Assembly (NCBI GenBank): GCA_023423695.1
Contig: JAFAFA010000004.1
Coordinates: forward strand, 62,001-126,000
Source: Pseudomonadota bacterium
GTDB taxonomy: Bacteria > Pseudomonadota > Alphaproteobacteria > Azospirillales > Azospirillaceae
DNA length: 64,000 nt
Direction of reading: 5' to 3'
The position numbers and the translations under genes were made by a program. The stretch's first letter is position 1; every line of letters begins with the position of its first letter. Shown here in pieces: positions 1 through 9,000 of the stretch. The notes beneath the pieces are model-generated. The model searched no databases. It saw only the letters and a list, made by a program, of their open reading frames with translations, and had not been told where the DNA came from.

Positions 1-759
1 GCCGCCGCCCACTCCTGGGGCCTGTTCGACGACCGCGCCCACGATCTGGCGACGCAGTTCTGGCCAGGGCCGCTGACCATGGTCGTGCCGCGCCCGGCCA
101 ACTCCGCGCTGTCGCTGCTGGTCAGCGCCGGGCTAGACAGCATCGCCATCCGCGTGCCCAACCACCCGGTGGCCCAAGCCATCCTGCGTGCCGCCGGCAA
201 GCCTATCGCCGCCCCCAGCGCCAACCGTTCAGGCGCCGTCAGCCCGACCACGCCGCATCATGTGCTGGAAAGCCTGGGCGACCGGGTGGACGCCATCGTC
301 ACCGGCGGCAAATGCATGGTCGGGCTCGAATCCACCGTCATCGACCTGACCGGACCCGAAACGGTGCTGCTGCGCCCCGGCGCCGTGCTGCCCGACGAGA
401 TGGAACGGCTGATCGGCCCCGTCCGCCTGTCGGCCGGCGACCCGACCGCGCCGAAATCGCCGGGTCAGCTGGAAAGCCACTACGCCCCCAATGCCGCGGT
501 GCGCCTGAACGCGTCGGCGGCGGAGGAGGACGAGGCGTTCCTGACCTTCGGTCCCGACCGCTTCGTCTTCGGCGGCACCACCCGCCTGAACCTGAGCCTG
601 GAAGGCGATCTGAACGAGGCCGCGGCCAACCTGTTCTCCCACCTGCGCAGCCTGGACCAGAGCGGGGCCAGGCGCATCGCCGTGATGCCCATCCCCGAGG
701 TCGGGCTGGGCATGGCGATCAACGACCGCCTGCGCCGGGCGGCGGCTCCACGGAGCTGA
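1..759 (+). CDS. sua5: L-threonylcarbamoyladenylate synthase, Sua5 long form (5' end missing)
   Basis: Makes threonylcarbamoyl-AMP from threonine, bicarbonate and ATP, the first step of t6A37 modification in ANN-decoding tRNAs; cytosolic. The frame is open from the first base, so the true start lies before the window. Visible family signatures are FWPGPLT, KPIAAPSANRSG, GLESTVIDL and LLRPGA, followed by SPGQLESHYAP, the linker typical of the two-domain Sua5 form rather than the short TsaC form. About 100 further residues after this linker form the Sua5 C-terminal domain. The frame closes with TGA about 110 bases before the next gene. Recognition of the family is firm; the missing N-terminus carries part of the YrdC fold. 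Confidence 0.93.
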   Translation, partial: AAAHSWGLFDDRAHDLATQFWPGPLTMVVPRPANSALSLLVSAGLDSIAIRVPNHPVAQAILRAAGKPIAAPSANRSGAVSPTTPHHVLESLGDRVDAIVTGGKCMVGLESTVIDLTGPETVLLRPGAVLPDEMERLIGPVRLSAGDPTAPKSPGQLESHYAPNAAVRLNASAAEEDEAFLTFGPDRFVFGGTTRLNLSLEGDLNEAAANLFSHLRSLDQSGARRIAVMPIPEVGLGMAINDRLRRAAAPRS

Positions 760-870
760 ACCACTGCGTTGCAGCAGGTCTGCGCAACAGTTGCATGGAA
801 ATGGGGGCGGCTAGATTGTAGAAGTGTCGCGCTTCGATGCGCCAACTTTCCTTCTGCCGGACACCGCGCC

Positions 871-2289
871 ATGACCAACATCGCCGCCGCCCTCGACCAG
901 ATCCGCGCCATCGTCGGACCGTCCGGCATCCTCACCGACGCCGCAGACATGGCGCCCTACCTGTCGGAATGGCGCGGACGCTTCAAGGGCAACAGCCCGG
1001 CGGTGGTCCGCCCGGCCAGCACCGAGGAAGTTGCGGCGGTCGTCAAGATCTGCGCCGAGGCCGGCATCCCCATCGTCCCCCAGGGCGGCAACACCAGCCT
1101 GGTCGGCGGCTCCATCCCCTACGAGGAGGGGCGCGAGATCGTTCTCAGCCTGTCGCGCATGAACCGCATCCGCGACATCGACACGCTGAACTACACCATG
1201 ACGGTGGAGGCCGGCGTCGTGCTGACCAGCATCCAAGAGGCCGCGGCCGACGCCGACCGCCTGTTCCCGCTCAGCCTGGGGGCGGAGGGCACGGCGCAGA
1301 TCGGCGGCCTGATCTCCACCAATGCCGGCGGCATCAACGTCCTGCGCTATGGCAACACCCGCGACCTCGTGCTGGGGCTGGAGGTGGTTCTGGCCGACGG
1401 CCGCGTCTGGGACGGCATGCGCCGGCTGCGCAAGAACAACACCGGCTACGACCTGAAGAACCTGTTCATCGGGGCGGAAGGCACGCTGGGCATCGTCACC
1501 GCCGCGGTGCTGAAGCTGTTCCCGCGTCCGCGCCAGTCGATCACCGCCTTCGTCGCGGTGCCCAGCCCCGCCGCCGCCATCGAACTGCTGGCCCGCCTGC
1601 GCGCCGCCTCGGGCGACGCCGTGTCGGCCTTCGAGCTGATGTCGCGCCGCTGCCTGGAGTTCGCGCTGAAGCATGTGGCCGGCACCATCGACCCGCTGTC
1701 GGAGCCGTCGCCCTGGTATGTCCTGACCGAGCTGACGGCCGGCACCCAGTCCGACGCCTTCCAGGAGACGGTGGAGACCGCGCTGGGCGAGGCGTTCGAG
1801 GCGGAACTGGCGACCGACGCCACGCTGGCCCAGTCCGACGCCCAGGCCAAGCAGCTGTGGTTCATCCGCGAGGCCATCGTCGAGGCGCAGAAGTTCGAGG
1901 GCGGCTCGATCAAGAACGACGTGTCGATCCCGGTGTCCCGCGTCGCCGAGTTCATCGAGCGGGCCGAGGCCGCGGTGGCGAATGCCTGCCCCGGCATCCG
2001 CCCGACCCCCTTCGGCCATGTCGGCGACGGCAACATCCACTTCAACCTCAGCCAGCCTGAGGGCGCCGACACCAAGGCCTATCTCGACCGCTGGGACGAG
2101 ATCTGCCACGTCGTCAACGAGGTGATCTTCAAGCTCGACGGCTCGATCTCCGCCGAGCATGGCGTCGGCCGCTTCAAGAAGGACGAGATGCCGGTCATCA
2201 AGGGGCCGGTGGAGTTCGACATGTTGCGCGCCATCAAGGCGACGCTCGATCCCAACGGCCTGCTGAACCCCGGCAAGATGCTGCCGTAA
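871..2289 (+). CDS. FAD-binding oxidoreductase, D-2-hydroxyacid / D-2-hydroxyglutarate dehydrogenase type
   Basis: A 472-residue flavoprotein of the GlcD/D2HGDH/D-lactate dehydrogenase family, expected to oxidise a D-2-hydroxyacid and pass electrons to an acceptor. The N-terminal FAD_binding_4 domain carries PQGGNTSLVGGSIP near residue 70. The C-terminal FAD-oxidase domain carries GHVGDGNIHFN and EHGVGRFKKDEM, which hold substrate and metal ligands in this family. I chose the ATG at 871 because homologues start with a short helix before the FAD domain; the frame is open for 34 more codons upstream, but that part is poor in family-like sequence. No glcE or glcF genes adjoin it, so a stand-alone D-2-hydroxyglutarate or D-lactate dehydrogenase is more likely than glycolate oxidase. 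The exact substrate is not decided by sequence. Confidence 0.88.
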   Translation: MTNIAAALDQIRAIVGPSGILTDAADMAPYLSEWRGRFKGNSPAVVRPASTEEVAAVVKICAEAGIPIVPQGGNTSLVGGSIPYEEGREIVLSLSRMNRIRDIDTLNYTMTVEAGVVLTSIQEAAADADRLFPLSLGAEGTAQIGGLISTNAGGINVLRYGNTRDLVLGLEVVLADGRVWDGMRRLRKNNTGYDLKNLFIGAEGTLGIVTAAVLKLFPRPRQSITAFVAVPSPAAAIELLARLRAASGDAVSAFELMSRRCLEFALKHVAGTIDPLSEPSPWYVLTELTAGTQSDAFQETVETALGEAFEAELATDATLAQSDAQAKQLWFIREAIVEAQKFEGGSIKNDVSIPVSRVAEFIERAEAAVANACPGIRPTPFGHVGDGNIHFNLSQPEGADTKAYLDRWDEICHVVNEVIFKLDGSISAEHGVGRFKKDEMPVIKGPVEFDMLRAIKATLDPNGLLNPGKMLP

Positions 2290-2430
2290 CGGCTTGGCGC
2301 GATATATTGTTGCGGGGGACAGGCTTGCGGCGAAAGACGTATGGCCGTGCTTGTCCCCGGCGCGACACAAGGCTATGGTGCGGCCTCCGATTGTTCTGCG
2401 CCTGTCGTACCGCGAGAGAGAGTTTTTCCG

Positions 2431-3834
2431 ATGTCCAAGCCGCGCACTCTGTTCGACAAGATTTGGGACAGCCACGTCGTGCATCGCCAGGACGACGGCA
2501 CCTGCATCCTCTACATCGACCGCCATCTGGTCCATGAAGTGACCAGCCCGCAGGCGTTCGAAGGACTGCGCGTCGCCGGCCGCAAGGTGCGGCGTCCGGA
2601 AGCCACTCTCGCCGTCCCCGACCACAACGTCCCCACCACCGACCGCTCCAAGGGCATCGTCGAGGAGGAGAGCCGGATCCAGGTGGAGACGCTGGACAAG
2701 AACGCCCGCGACTTCGGCGTCCGCTATTTCCCGATGGACGACGTCCGCCAGGGCATCGTGCACATCGTCGGTCCGGAACAGGGCTTCACCCTGCCCGGCG
2801 CCACCATCGTCTGCGGCGACAGCCACACCGCCACGCATGGTGCCTTTGGCGCCTTGGCCTTCGGCATCGGCACGTCGGAGGTGGAGCATGTGCTGGCCAC
2901 CCAGACCCTGCTGCAGAAGCCAGCCAAGAACATGCTGATCCGTGTGGACGGCAAGGTGAACCCGGGCGTCACCGCCAAGGACATCGTGCTGGCCATCATC
3001 GGCAGGATCGGCACTGCCGGCGGCACCGGCTACGTCATCGAATTCGCGGGCGAAGCCATCCGCGACCTGTCGATGGAAGGCCGCATGACCGTCTGCAACA
3101 TGGCGATCGAAGGCGGCGCCCGCGCCGGCCTGATCGCCCCGGACGAGAAGACCTTCGAATACGTCAAGGGCCGCGCCCTGGCGCCCAAGGCCGGCGCCTT
3201 CGAGCAGGCCGTCCAGTACTGGAAGACCCTGCCGTCGGACGAGGGTGCGGTCTATGACGCCACCGTCGTGCTAAACGCTGCCGACATCGTCCCGCAAGTC
3301 ACCTGGGGCACCAGCCCGGAAGACGTGCTGCCGATCACCGCGACCGTGCCGAACCCGGCCGAGATCGCTGACGCCGGCAAGCGCGCCGCCGTCGAACGCT
3401 CGCTCGCCTACATGGGGCTGACTCCCGGCCAGCCGCTGACCGACGTGAAGGTGGACACCGTCTTCATCGGCTCCTGCACCAACGGCCGCATTGAAGACCT
3501 GCGCGCCGCCGCCGAGGTGGCCAAGGGCCGCAAGGTCGCCGAGGGCGTGCGCGCCCTGGTGGTTCCCGGTTCGGGTCTGGTCAAGGAGCAGGCCGAGGAA
3601 GAGGGTCTGGACAAGATCTTCACCGAGGCCGGCTTCGAGTGGCGCGAGCCGGGCTGCTCCATGTGTCTGGCGATGAACGCCGACCGTCTGGCTCCGGGCG
3701 AGCGCAGCGCCTCGACCTCCAACCGCAACTTCGAGGGCCGTCAGGGCCGCGGCGGCCGCACCCACCTCGTCAGCCCGGCGATGGCCGTGGCGGCGGCGGT
3801 GACGGGGCGTCTGGCGGACGTCCGCGCTCTGTAA
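2431..3834 (+). CDS. leuC: 3-isopropylmalate dehydratase large subunit
   Basis: The catalytic large subunit of isopropylmalate isomerase (leucine biosynthesis), 467 residues, as usual for bacterial LeuC. The aconitase-fold signatures are present: VPDHNVPTTDR, CGDSHTATHGAFG, SCTNGRIEDLR and PGCSMCLAMN. The three [4Fe-4S] ligands can be placed at Cys349, Cys409 and Cys412. The ATG at 2431 follows a purine-rich GAGAGAGAG stretch and gives the standard MSKPRTLFDKIW start. The partner subunit leuD and the dehydrogenase leuB, which often follow leuC, are not in this window; instead a GC-rich hairpin and a gene on the other strand follow. Confidence 0.97.
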   Translation: MSKPRTLFDKIWDSHVVHRQDDGTCILYIDRHLVHEVTSPQAFEGLRVAGRKVRRPEATLAVPDHNVPTTDRSKGIVEEESRIQVETLDKNARDFGVRYFPMDDVRQGIVHIVGPEQGFTLPGATIVCGDSHTATHGAFGALAFGIGTSEVEHVLATQTLLQKPAKNMLIRVDGKVNPGVTAKDIVLAIIGRIGTAGGTGYVIEFAGEAIRDLSMEGRMTVCNMAIEGGARAGLIAPDEKTFEYVKGRALAPKAGAFEQAVQYWKTLPSDEGAVYDATVVLNAADIVPQVTWGTSPEDVLPITATVPNPAEIADAGKRAAVERSLAYMGLTPGQPLTDVKVDTVFIGSCTNGRIEDLRAAAEVAKGRKVAEGVRALVVPGSGLVKEQAEEEGLDKIFTEAGFEWREPGCSMCLAMNADRLAPGERSASTSNRNFEGRQGRGGRTHLVSPAMAVAAAVTGRLADVRAL

Positions 3835-3843
3835 GGGTTTTTA

Positions 3844-3876
3844 CCCCCTCCTTCCCACTTTGCGGGAGGGAGGGGG
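3844..3876. terminator. GC-rich hairpin between leuC and a convergent gene
   Basis: Two 13-base arms (3844-3856 and 3864-3876) pair with a single G-T wobble around a 7-base loop, ten bases after the leuC stop. No run of T follows on either strand, so it may be a weak or Rho-assisted terminator. It may also be a short relative of the GC-rich intergenic palindromes seen elsewhere in the window. Confidence 0.55.
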
Positions 3877-3898
3877 CACCAACCGTGAAGCTTCCCCT

Positions 3899-5209
3899 CT
3901 AATCGCCCCTCCCCCGCGCCTGCCCCATCAGCCCTTGCGGCCGGAAGATCAGGAACAGCGTCAGCAGCCCGAACGCCACGATGTCCTTGTAGGCGATGGC
4001 GAAATAGGCCGACCAGAAGGTCTCCACCAGCCCCAGCAGGGCCCCGCCCAGCATCGCCCCCGGCACCGAGCCGATGCCGCCGACCACCGCCGCGGCCAGC
4101 GCCTTGAAGCCGATCAGGTAGCCGGTGAAGAAGTTCACCCCGCCGTAATAGAGCGCGATCACCGCCCCCGCCGCCGCGGCCAGTCCGCCGCCGATGGCGA
4201 AGGTCGCCGCCACCGTGCGGTTGACGTCCACCCCCACCAGTTCCGCCGCCGCGATATCGTCGGTGCAGGCACGATGCGCCCGGCCGAAGGCGGTGCGCTG
4301 CATGATCCCCCACAACAGGGCATAAAGCCCGCCGGTCAGCGCCAGGATCGCCAGCTGTGCCGTCAGCGCGGTCACGGTGAAGGCGCCGTCGCTCAGCAGG
4401 TCGAAGCGGCCGGTCAGCACCGGCGCCGGCCACCAGTCGCGGGCGCCGTGCAGGAGCCGCACCCCTTCCTGATAAGCGATGGACAGCCCGACGGCGACGA
4501 TCAGCGGCGTGTGGCTGCGCACCCCGCGCAGGCGGCGGAAGACCAGCCGGTCCATGGCCCAGCCCTGCACCGCGGTGAAGCCCATCGCCAGCACCAGCAC
4601 ACCCAGCAGCGCCGGCGGCCATGTCGCCCAGCCGGCCATGCCCAGCCCGGCCGCCGCCATTGCCGTCAGCATGGCGCCGAGCATCGTCAGCTCCCCCATC
4701 GCCAAATTGATCTGGCCGAGAATGGCGTAGACCAGGGTGTAGCCCAGGGCGAGCAGCCCATAGACGCAGGCGACGGTGGCGGCGTTGACGATCTGCTGGG
4801 CCAGGAACAGGAGGGGCGTCCAGCGCGTTGCCTCCGCCCGCGCGACCTCCACCGCACCGCCGACCGCATCGCGCGGCGGCTTGATGCGCAGCCATTGCTG
4901 CAGCATGGCGAAGCGCATGTCCGTCAGCCAGCCGGTGCGGTCGGTCGCCACCGAAACCAGAGTGCGCCGCCCCTCCTCCATACCCGACCCGGCGAAGCGG
5001 CAGGCAATCCAGTGGCGCTGGTCGCCGCTGCGGTAGTCGATACGCAGAACCCGCCGATCCTCGGCATAGGTCCGGGTGGACAGATCGGTGACGGGGCCGG
5101 GTTCGAAGGCCGGGATCAGCTTCCGGCACAGCACATCCTGGTCGGCATCGATGCCGCACCCGGTGAGCAGCAGCAGGACGAGGCAAAACAGCGGCAGGAT
5201 GCGGAGCAC
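3899..5209 (-). CDS. branched-chain amino acid/urea-type ABC transporter permease with lipoprotein-like N-terminus
   Basis: A 436-residue inner-membrane permease of the LivH/UrtB family. The C-terminal 300 residues or so carry the usual features: GLLALGYTLVYAILGQINLA, multiple hydrophobic helices, the GxxRA-type segment around FGRAHRACTDD, and the ending KDIVAFGLLTLFLIFRPQGL. The first 130 residues are unusual: a hydrophobic leader ending in the lipobox-like LLLTGC, then a soluble segment with two further cysteines. UrtB proteins also have an N-terminal periplasmic domain, so this may be a divergent UrtB. No second permease, ATPase or binding-protein gene adjoins it, so the transporter partners must be encoded elsewhere or the gene is orphaned. 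Confidence 0.82.
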   Translation of the reverse strand: MLRILPLFCLVLLLLTGCGIDADQDVLCRKLIPAFEPGPVTDLSTRTYAEDRRVLRIDYRSGDQRHWIACRFAGSGMEEGRRTLVSVATDRTGWLTDMRFAMLQQWLRIKPPRDAVGGAVEVARAEATRWTPLLFLAQQIVNAATVACVYGLLALGYTLVYAILGQINLAMGELTMLGAMLTAMAAAGLGMAGWATWPPALLGVLVLAMGFTAVQGWAMDRLVFRRLRGVRSHTPLIVAVGLSIAYQEGVRLLHGARDWWPAPVLTGRFDLLSDGAFTVTALTAQLAILALTGGLYALLWGIMQRTAFGRAHRACTDDIAAAELVGVDVNRTVAATFAIGGGLAAAAGAVIALYYGGVNFFTGYLIGFKALAAAVVGGIGSVPGAMLGGALLGLVETFWSAYFAIAYKDIVAFGLLTLFLIFRPQGLMGQARGRGD

Positions 5210-5278
5210 GGAACCGCCCGGTCAGGTGGGACGGTTCAGCCTACCGACAATTTGGGAGGGTGGGAAGCGCCGGCAGAT

Positions 5279-5412
5279 TGCCCCCTCCCCATCCCTCTCC
5301 CGCCCTCGGCCGGCCAAAGGCCGGTCCGATCGCGGGAGAGGGGGTAGAAGCTTTGCAAAGGTCCGGCGGCAGTCCCCTCTCCCGCGGAGCGGGGGAGGGT
5401 TAGGGAGGGGGC
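5279..5412. repeat. GC-rich intergenic palindromic repeat, copy 1
   Basis: Noncoding block between the permease and asd. Its ends are inverted copies of each other (CCCCTCCC...CCTCTCCCGC at the left, GCGGGGGAGGGTTAGGGAG at the right). Inside are smaller palindromes, including GGCCGGCCAAAGGCCGG. Similar blocks occur near 38346 and 43231. This looks like a REP/BIME-like element of the replicon rather than a mobile element with its own gene. Confidence 0.7.
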
Positions 5413-5429
5413 AAAACGTCGCCCGCTCC

Positions 5430-6449
5430 TCACTCCACCATGTAATCCCGCACCAGCAGCTCCGCGATCTGCACGGCATTCAGCGCCGCGCCCTTACGCA
5501 GATTGTCGGCGACGCACCAGAAGGACAGGCCGTTCTCCACCGTGAAGTCGTCGCGGATGCGGCTGATGAAGACCGGGTTGTCGCCGGCGACCTCGACCGG
5601 GGTGACATAGCCGTCGCCGGACTGCTGGTCGACCACCGAGACGCCGGGGGCAGCGCGCAGGATGACACGGGCCTCCTCGGCGCTGATCGGCTCCTCCGTC
5701 TCGATGTTGATCGACAAGGCATGGCCGATGAAGGTCGGCACGCGGACGCAGGTGGCGGCGACCTTGATCTTGGGATCGAGGATCTTCTTGGTCTCCACCA
5801 TCATCTTCCACTCTTCCTTGGTGGAGCCGTCCTCCATGAAGGCGTCGATTTGGGGGATGACGTTGAAGGCGATCTGCTTGGGGAAGACGCTCTTGGCGAT
5901 GGGATCGTTGACGAAGATGGCGCGGGTCTGGGTGAACAGCTCGTCCATCGCCTCCTTGCCGGCACCCGACACCGACTGGTAGGTCGACACCACCACGCGG
6001 CGGATCTTATAGCGGTCGTGCAGCGGCTTCAGCGCCACCGCCATCTGGATGGTGGAGCAGTTGGGGTTGGCGATGATGCCACGCTTGCGATAACCGACCA
6101 GCGCCTCCGGGTTCACCTCCGGCACCACCAGCGGCACGTCGGGGTCCATGCGGAAGTGCGAGGTGTTGTCGATCACCATGGCACCGGCGGCGGCAGCGCG
6201 CGGCACATGGATGGCCGACACCTTGGCGCCCGGCGACGACAGCACGATGTCCACGCCATGGAAGTCGAACTTGTTGAGATCCTGGACCTTGAGGATGTCG
6301 TCCTCACCATAGGACACCTCCTGGCCGATCGACTTTTCAGAGGCCAGAGCGATGACCTTGTCGGCCGGGAACTTCCGTTCGGCCAGCGTTTGCAGGATCT
6401 CGCGCCCGACATTGCCGGTGGCGCCGATGACCGCGACGGTATAGCCCAT
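5430..6449 (-). CDS. asd: aspartate-semialdehyde dehydrogenase
   Basis: Reduces aspartyl-4-phosphate to aspartate semialdehyde with NADPH, at the branch to lysine/diaminopimelate, threonine and methionine. The 339 residues match the family. The N-terminal Rossmann motif is VAVIGATGNVG; the catalytic cysteine lies in NPNCSTIQM (Cys131); SVSGAGKEAMDEL and RVPTFIGHA follow, the latter supplying substrate-binding Arg and the catalytic His. The ATG at 6449 begins right at the Rossmann strand, as in homologues. It is transcribed away from the divergent peptide-binding protein gene. Confidence 0.97.
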   Translation of the reverse strand: MGYTVAVIGATGNVGREILQTLAERKFPADKVIALASEKSIGQEVSYGEDDILKVQDLNKFDFHGVDIVLSSPGAKVSAIHVPRAAAAGAMVIDNTSHFRMDPDVPLVVPEVNPEALVGYRKRGIIANPNCSTIQMAVALKPLHDRYKIRRVVVSTYQSVSGAGKEAMDELFTQTRAIFVNDPIAKSVFPKQIAFNVIPQIDAFMEDGSTKEEWKMMVETKKILDPKIKVAATCVRVPTFIGHALSINIETEEPISAEEARVILRAAPGVSVVDQQSGDGYVTPVEVAGDNPVFISRIRDDFTVENGLSFWCVADNLRKGAALNAVQIAELLVRDYMVE

Positions 6450-6661
6450 GACGGTGGTTTCCTTCTGCCGAATATCCGCGAATACAAGAATGGTGCCGGG
6501 GGGCGTTAGGAGCTAGGCGCTTTCCCTGCGAATTGCAACCCGTCCTGCCAAACTGGCCCTCATGAAACCTGCCCTCCGGCCGGGTTGACATGCCATGGAA
6601 GGCAGCGGGAAGATTCCGTCCCTCAACAGTGCCCGAACGGGCCTCCAGGGAGACTTCACGG

Positions 6662-8272
6662 ATGACCAGCTTCAAGCGCGGCCTTATTGCGCAAACGGTT
6701 TTCGGCGCCGCCGCTCTCGCCCTCGCCGGTTTCGCCGCCCCGGCCATCGCCGACACGCCGAAGGACGCGCTGGTGATGGCTTGGCAGTTCGACGACATCG
6801 TCAGCCTCGACCCGGCCGAGATCTTCGAGCTGTCGGGGGCCGAATACAGCGCCCAGATCTATGACCGCCTGATCCATTTCGACGTCAACGACGTCAGCAA
6901 GATCGAGGGCGAAGTCGCCGAAAGCTGGACCGTGTCGCCCGATGGCAAGACCTTCACCTTCAAGATCCGCGACGGCATCGCCTTCCATTCCGGCAACCCT
7001 CTGACCGCAAACGACGTGGCCTGGTCCTTCGCCCGCGCGGTGAAGATGAACAAGGGTCCGGCCTTCATCCTGACCCAGTTCGGCCTGACGCCGGACAATG
7101 TGGAGCAGATGGTCCGCGCCACCGACCCGCGCACGCTGGTCTTCACCACCGACAAGGCCTACGCCCCCACCTTCGTGCTTTACTGCCTGACCGCCGACGT
7201 GGCGTCGGTCGTCGACTCCAAGCTGGTCAAGAGCAAGGAGAAGGACGGCGACTTCGGCGCCGGCTGGCTCAAGACCAACTCCGCCGGCTCCGGCCCCTTC
7301 GTCCTGAGGCAGTGGAAGGCGAGCGAACTGCTGACCCTCGACGCCAATCCGAAATACTGGCAGGGCGCACCGAAGCTGAAGCGCGTGCTGATCCGCCACA
7401 TTCCGGAACCGGCGACCCAGCGCCTGCTGCTGGAGAAGGGCGACATCGACGTCGCCCGCAACCTGAAGCCGGAACAGTTCGAGCCGCTGAAGTCCAGCGA
7501 CGCCATCCGTCTGGTCCAGGCGCCGAAGGGCACGCTGTGGTATCTCAGCCTGAACCAGAAGAACGCCACCCTGGCCAAGCCCGAGGTGCGCGAGGCGTTC
7601 AAGTACCTCGTCGATTATGACGGCATGGCCGGCACCATCATGAACGGCATCGGCGCCGTCCATCAGGCCTTCCTGCCCAAGGGCTTCCTGGGCGCCGTCA
7701 ACGACAACCCCTACAAATACGATCCAGCCAAGGCGAAGGAGCTGCTGGCGAAGGCCGGCTATCCCGACGGCTTCACCGTCAGCATGGACGTGCGCAACAC
7801 CAATCCGACCCAGGACATGGCCCAGGCGATCCAGGCCAGCGCCGCCAAGGCCGGCGTGAAGATCGAGATCATCCCCGGCGACGGCAAGCAGGTGCTGACC
7901 AAGTACCGCGCCCGCAACCACGACCTGATGATCCAGCAGTGGGGTGCGGACTATCAGGATCCGAACTCCAACGCCGACACCTTCGCCTCCAACCCGGACA
8001 ACAGCGACAACGCCAAGGCCAAGCCGCTGGCCTGGCGCAACGCCTGGGACATTCCGGAACTGACCAAAAAGACTGCCGCCGCGGTCGAGGAGCGCGACAG
8101 CGCCAAGCGCGCCCAGATGTACGAGGAACTCCAGCGCTCGGTCCTGGCCGACTCGCCCTTCGTCATCATGTTCCAACAGACCGAGATGGTGGCGGAGCGC
8201 AAGAACGTCTCCGGCCTCGTCTGGGGGCCGAGCTTCGACACCAACTACTACTGGAAGGCCGAGAAGAAGTAA
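6662..8272 (+). CDS. ABC transporter substrate-binding protein, peptide/nickel (DppA/OppA) type
   Basis: A 536-residue periplasmic solute-binding protein of family 5. The N-terminal signal peptide (FKRGLIAQ then a hydrophobic Ala-rich core) is probably cut after AIA near residue 29. The mature part shows the family pattern: DPAEIFELSGAEYSAQIYD, the SWTVSPDGKTFTFKIRDG segment, FHSGNPLTANDVAWSF, and the C-terminal QQWGADYQDPNSNADTF. The ATG at 6662 follows GGGAG by about nine bases and starts directly at the signal peptide. No dppBCDF-type genes follow, so the membrane and ATPase subunits are encoded elsewhere. The ligand (peptide, amine or other) cannot be read from the sequence. Confidence 0.9.
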   Translation: MTSFKRGLIAQTVFGAAALALAGFAAPAIADTPKDALVMAWQFDDIVSLDPAEIFELSGAEYSAQIYDRLIHFDVNDVSKIEGEVAESWTVSPDGKTFTFKIRDGIAFHSGNPLTANDVAWSFARAVKMNKGPAFILTQFGLTPDNVEQMVRATDPRTLVFTTDKAYAPTFVLYCLTADVASVVDSKLVKSKEKDGDFGAGWLKTNSAGSGPFVLRQWKASELLTLDANPKYWQGAPKLKRVLIRHIPEPATQRLLLEKGDIDVARNLKPEQFEPLKSSDAIRLVQAPKGTLWYLSLNQKNATLAKPEVREAFKYLVDYDGMAGTIMNGIGAVHQAFLPKGFLGAVNDNPYKYDPAKAKELLAKAGYPDGFTVSMDVRNTNPTQDMAQAIQASAAKAGVKIEIIPGDGKQVLTKYRARNHDLMIQQWGADYQDPNSNADTFASNPDNSDNAKAKPLAWRNAWDIPELTKKTAAAVEERDSAKRAQMYEELQRSVLADSPFVIMFQQTEMVAERKNVSGLVWGPSFDTNYYWKAEKK

Positions 8273-8278
8273 GGATGC

Positions 8279-8301
8279 AGGGGGCGCTCGCCGCGCCCCC
8301 T
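8279..8301. terminator. hairpin between convergent genes
   Basis: AGGGGGCGC and GCGCCCCCT form a perfect nine-base stem with a five-base loop, seven bases after the binding-protein stop and just before the stop of the convergent gene. No strong T run follows. Confidence 0.6.
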
Positions 8302-8309
8302 CTCCCCGC

Positions 8310-8915
8310 TCACCCCCAGGCCCGCGCATCCTCCACCACCACGGCGAGGCTGTCGGACAGGCCGGTCAGCACGCCGCGCTGGATGTCGGCCGCCGGCACC
8401 ACCCCGCCCTTGCCGTCCGGCAGGTCGCGGGTGGCGGTGGCCGATGCCACGACCGTCACCCGCCAGCCGTGATCCACCGCCGACCGCACGGTGCTGCTGA
8501 CGCAGTTGTGGGTCATGAAGCCGGCGACAATCATCTCGGTCCGCCCGCTGTCGCGCGCCACCGTCTGCAGGTCGGTGCCGGCGAAGGCGTTGGCGAGCTT
8601 CTTGACGATCACCGGCTCGCCGTCGCGCGGGGTGACCGACGGGACGATCTCAGCCATCGGTCCGGTCGGGTCGAACACCGGCGCTCCCGCCGCGGTGTGG
8701 TGGACGATGTGGATCACCGGCACGTTGTTGGCGCGGGCAAGGTCCAGCAGCGCCGCTGCCTGCTTCACCGCCGCATCGACGCCCGACAGGCGCAGGGCGC
8801 CGTCGGTGTATTCGCGCTGAAGGTCGATCAGCACCAGCACCGCCTTGTCCAACGGGCTGGGCGTGTCCGGCGCACCGGCGATCTGGCGCAGGGTCTTGGC
8901 GGTTCGGTTCGTCAT
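8310..8915 (-). CDS. isochorismatase-family cysteine hydrolase
   Basis: A 201-residue cytosolic hydrolase of the isochorismatase/nicotinamidase-like superfamily. The catalytic triad can be placed at Asp31 (VLIDLQREY), Lys105 or Lys106 (VIVKKLANAF) and Cys138 (GFMTHNCVSSTVR, the usual family signature with the cis-peptide before the nucleophile elbow). The substrate is not evident. The gene is divergent from a LysR regulator with 85 bases between the starts, so the regulator probably controls it. Confidence 0.88.
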   Translation of the reverse strand: MTNRTAKTLRQIAGAPDTPSPLDKAVLVLIDLQREYTDGALRLSGVDAAVKQAAALLDLARANNVPVIHIVHHTAAGAPVFDPTGPMAEIVPSVTPRDGEPVIVKKLANAFAGTDLQTVARDSGRTEMIVAGFMTHNCVSSTVRSAVDHGWRVTVVASATATRDLPDGKGGVVPAADIQRGVLTGLSDSLAVVVEDARAWG

Positions 8916-9000
8916 CTGGGGGGCTCCGCAGTCAGGTGAGCGTTGATGACGGCGATGCTGCCCCGTTCACCGATGCGCAGCCATCCGCTATCCTTGCACG

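Noticed and set aside
811..2889. 692-codon open frame on the minus strand
   Set aside because: It is the GC-driven shadow of the FAD dehydrogenase and leuC genes; its translation is repetitive Gly/Ala/Arg/Asp without family motifs.
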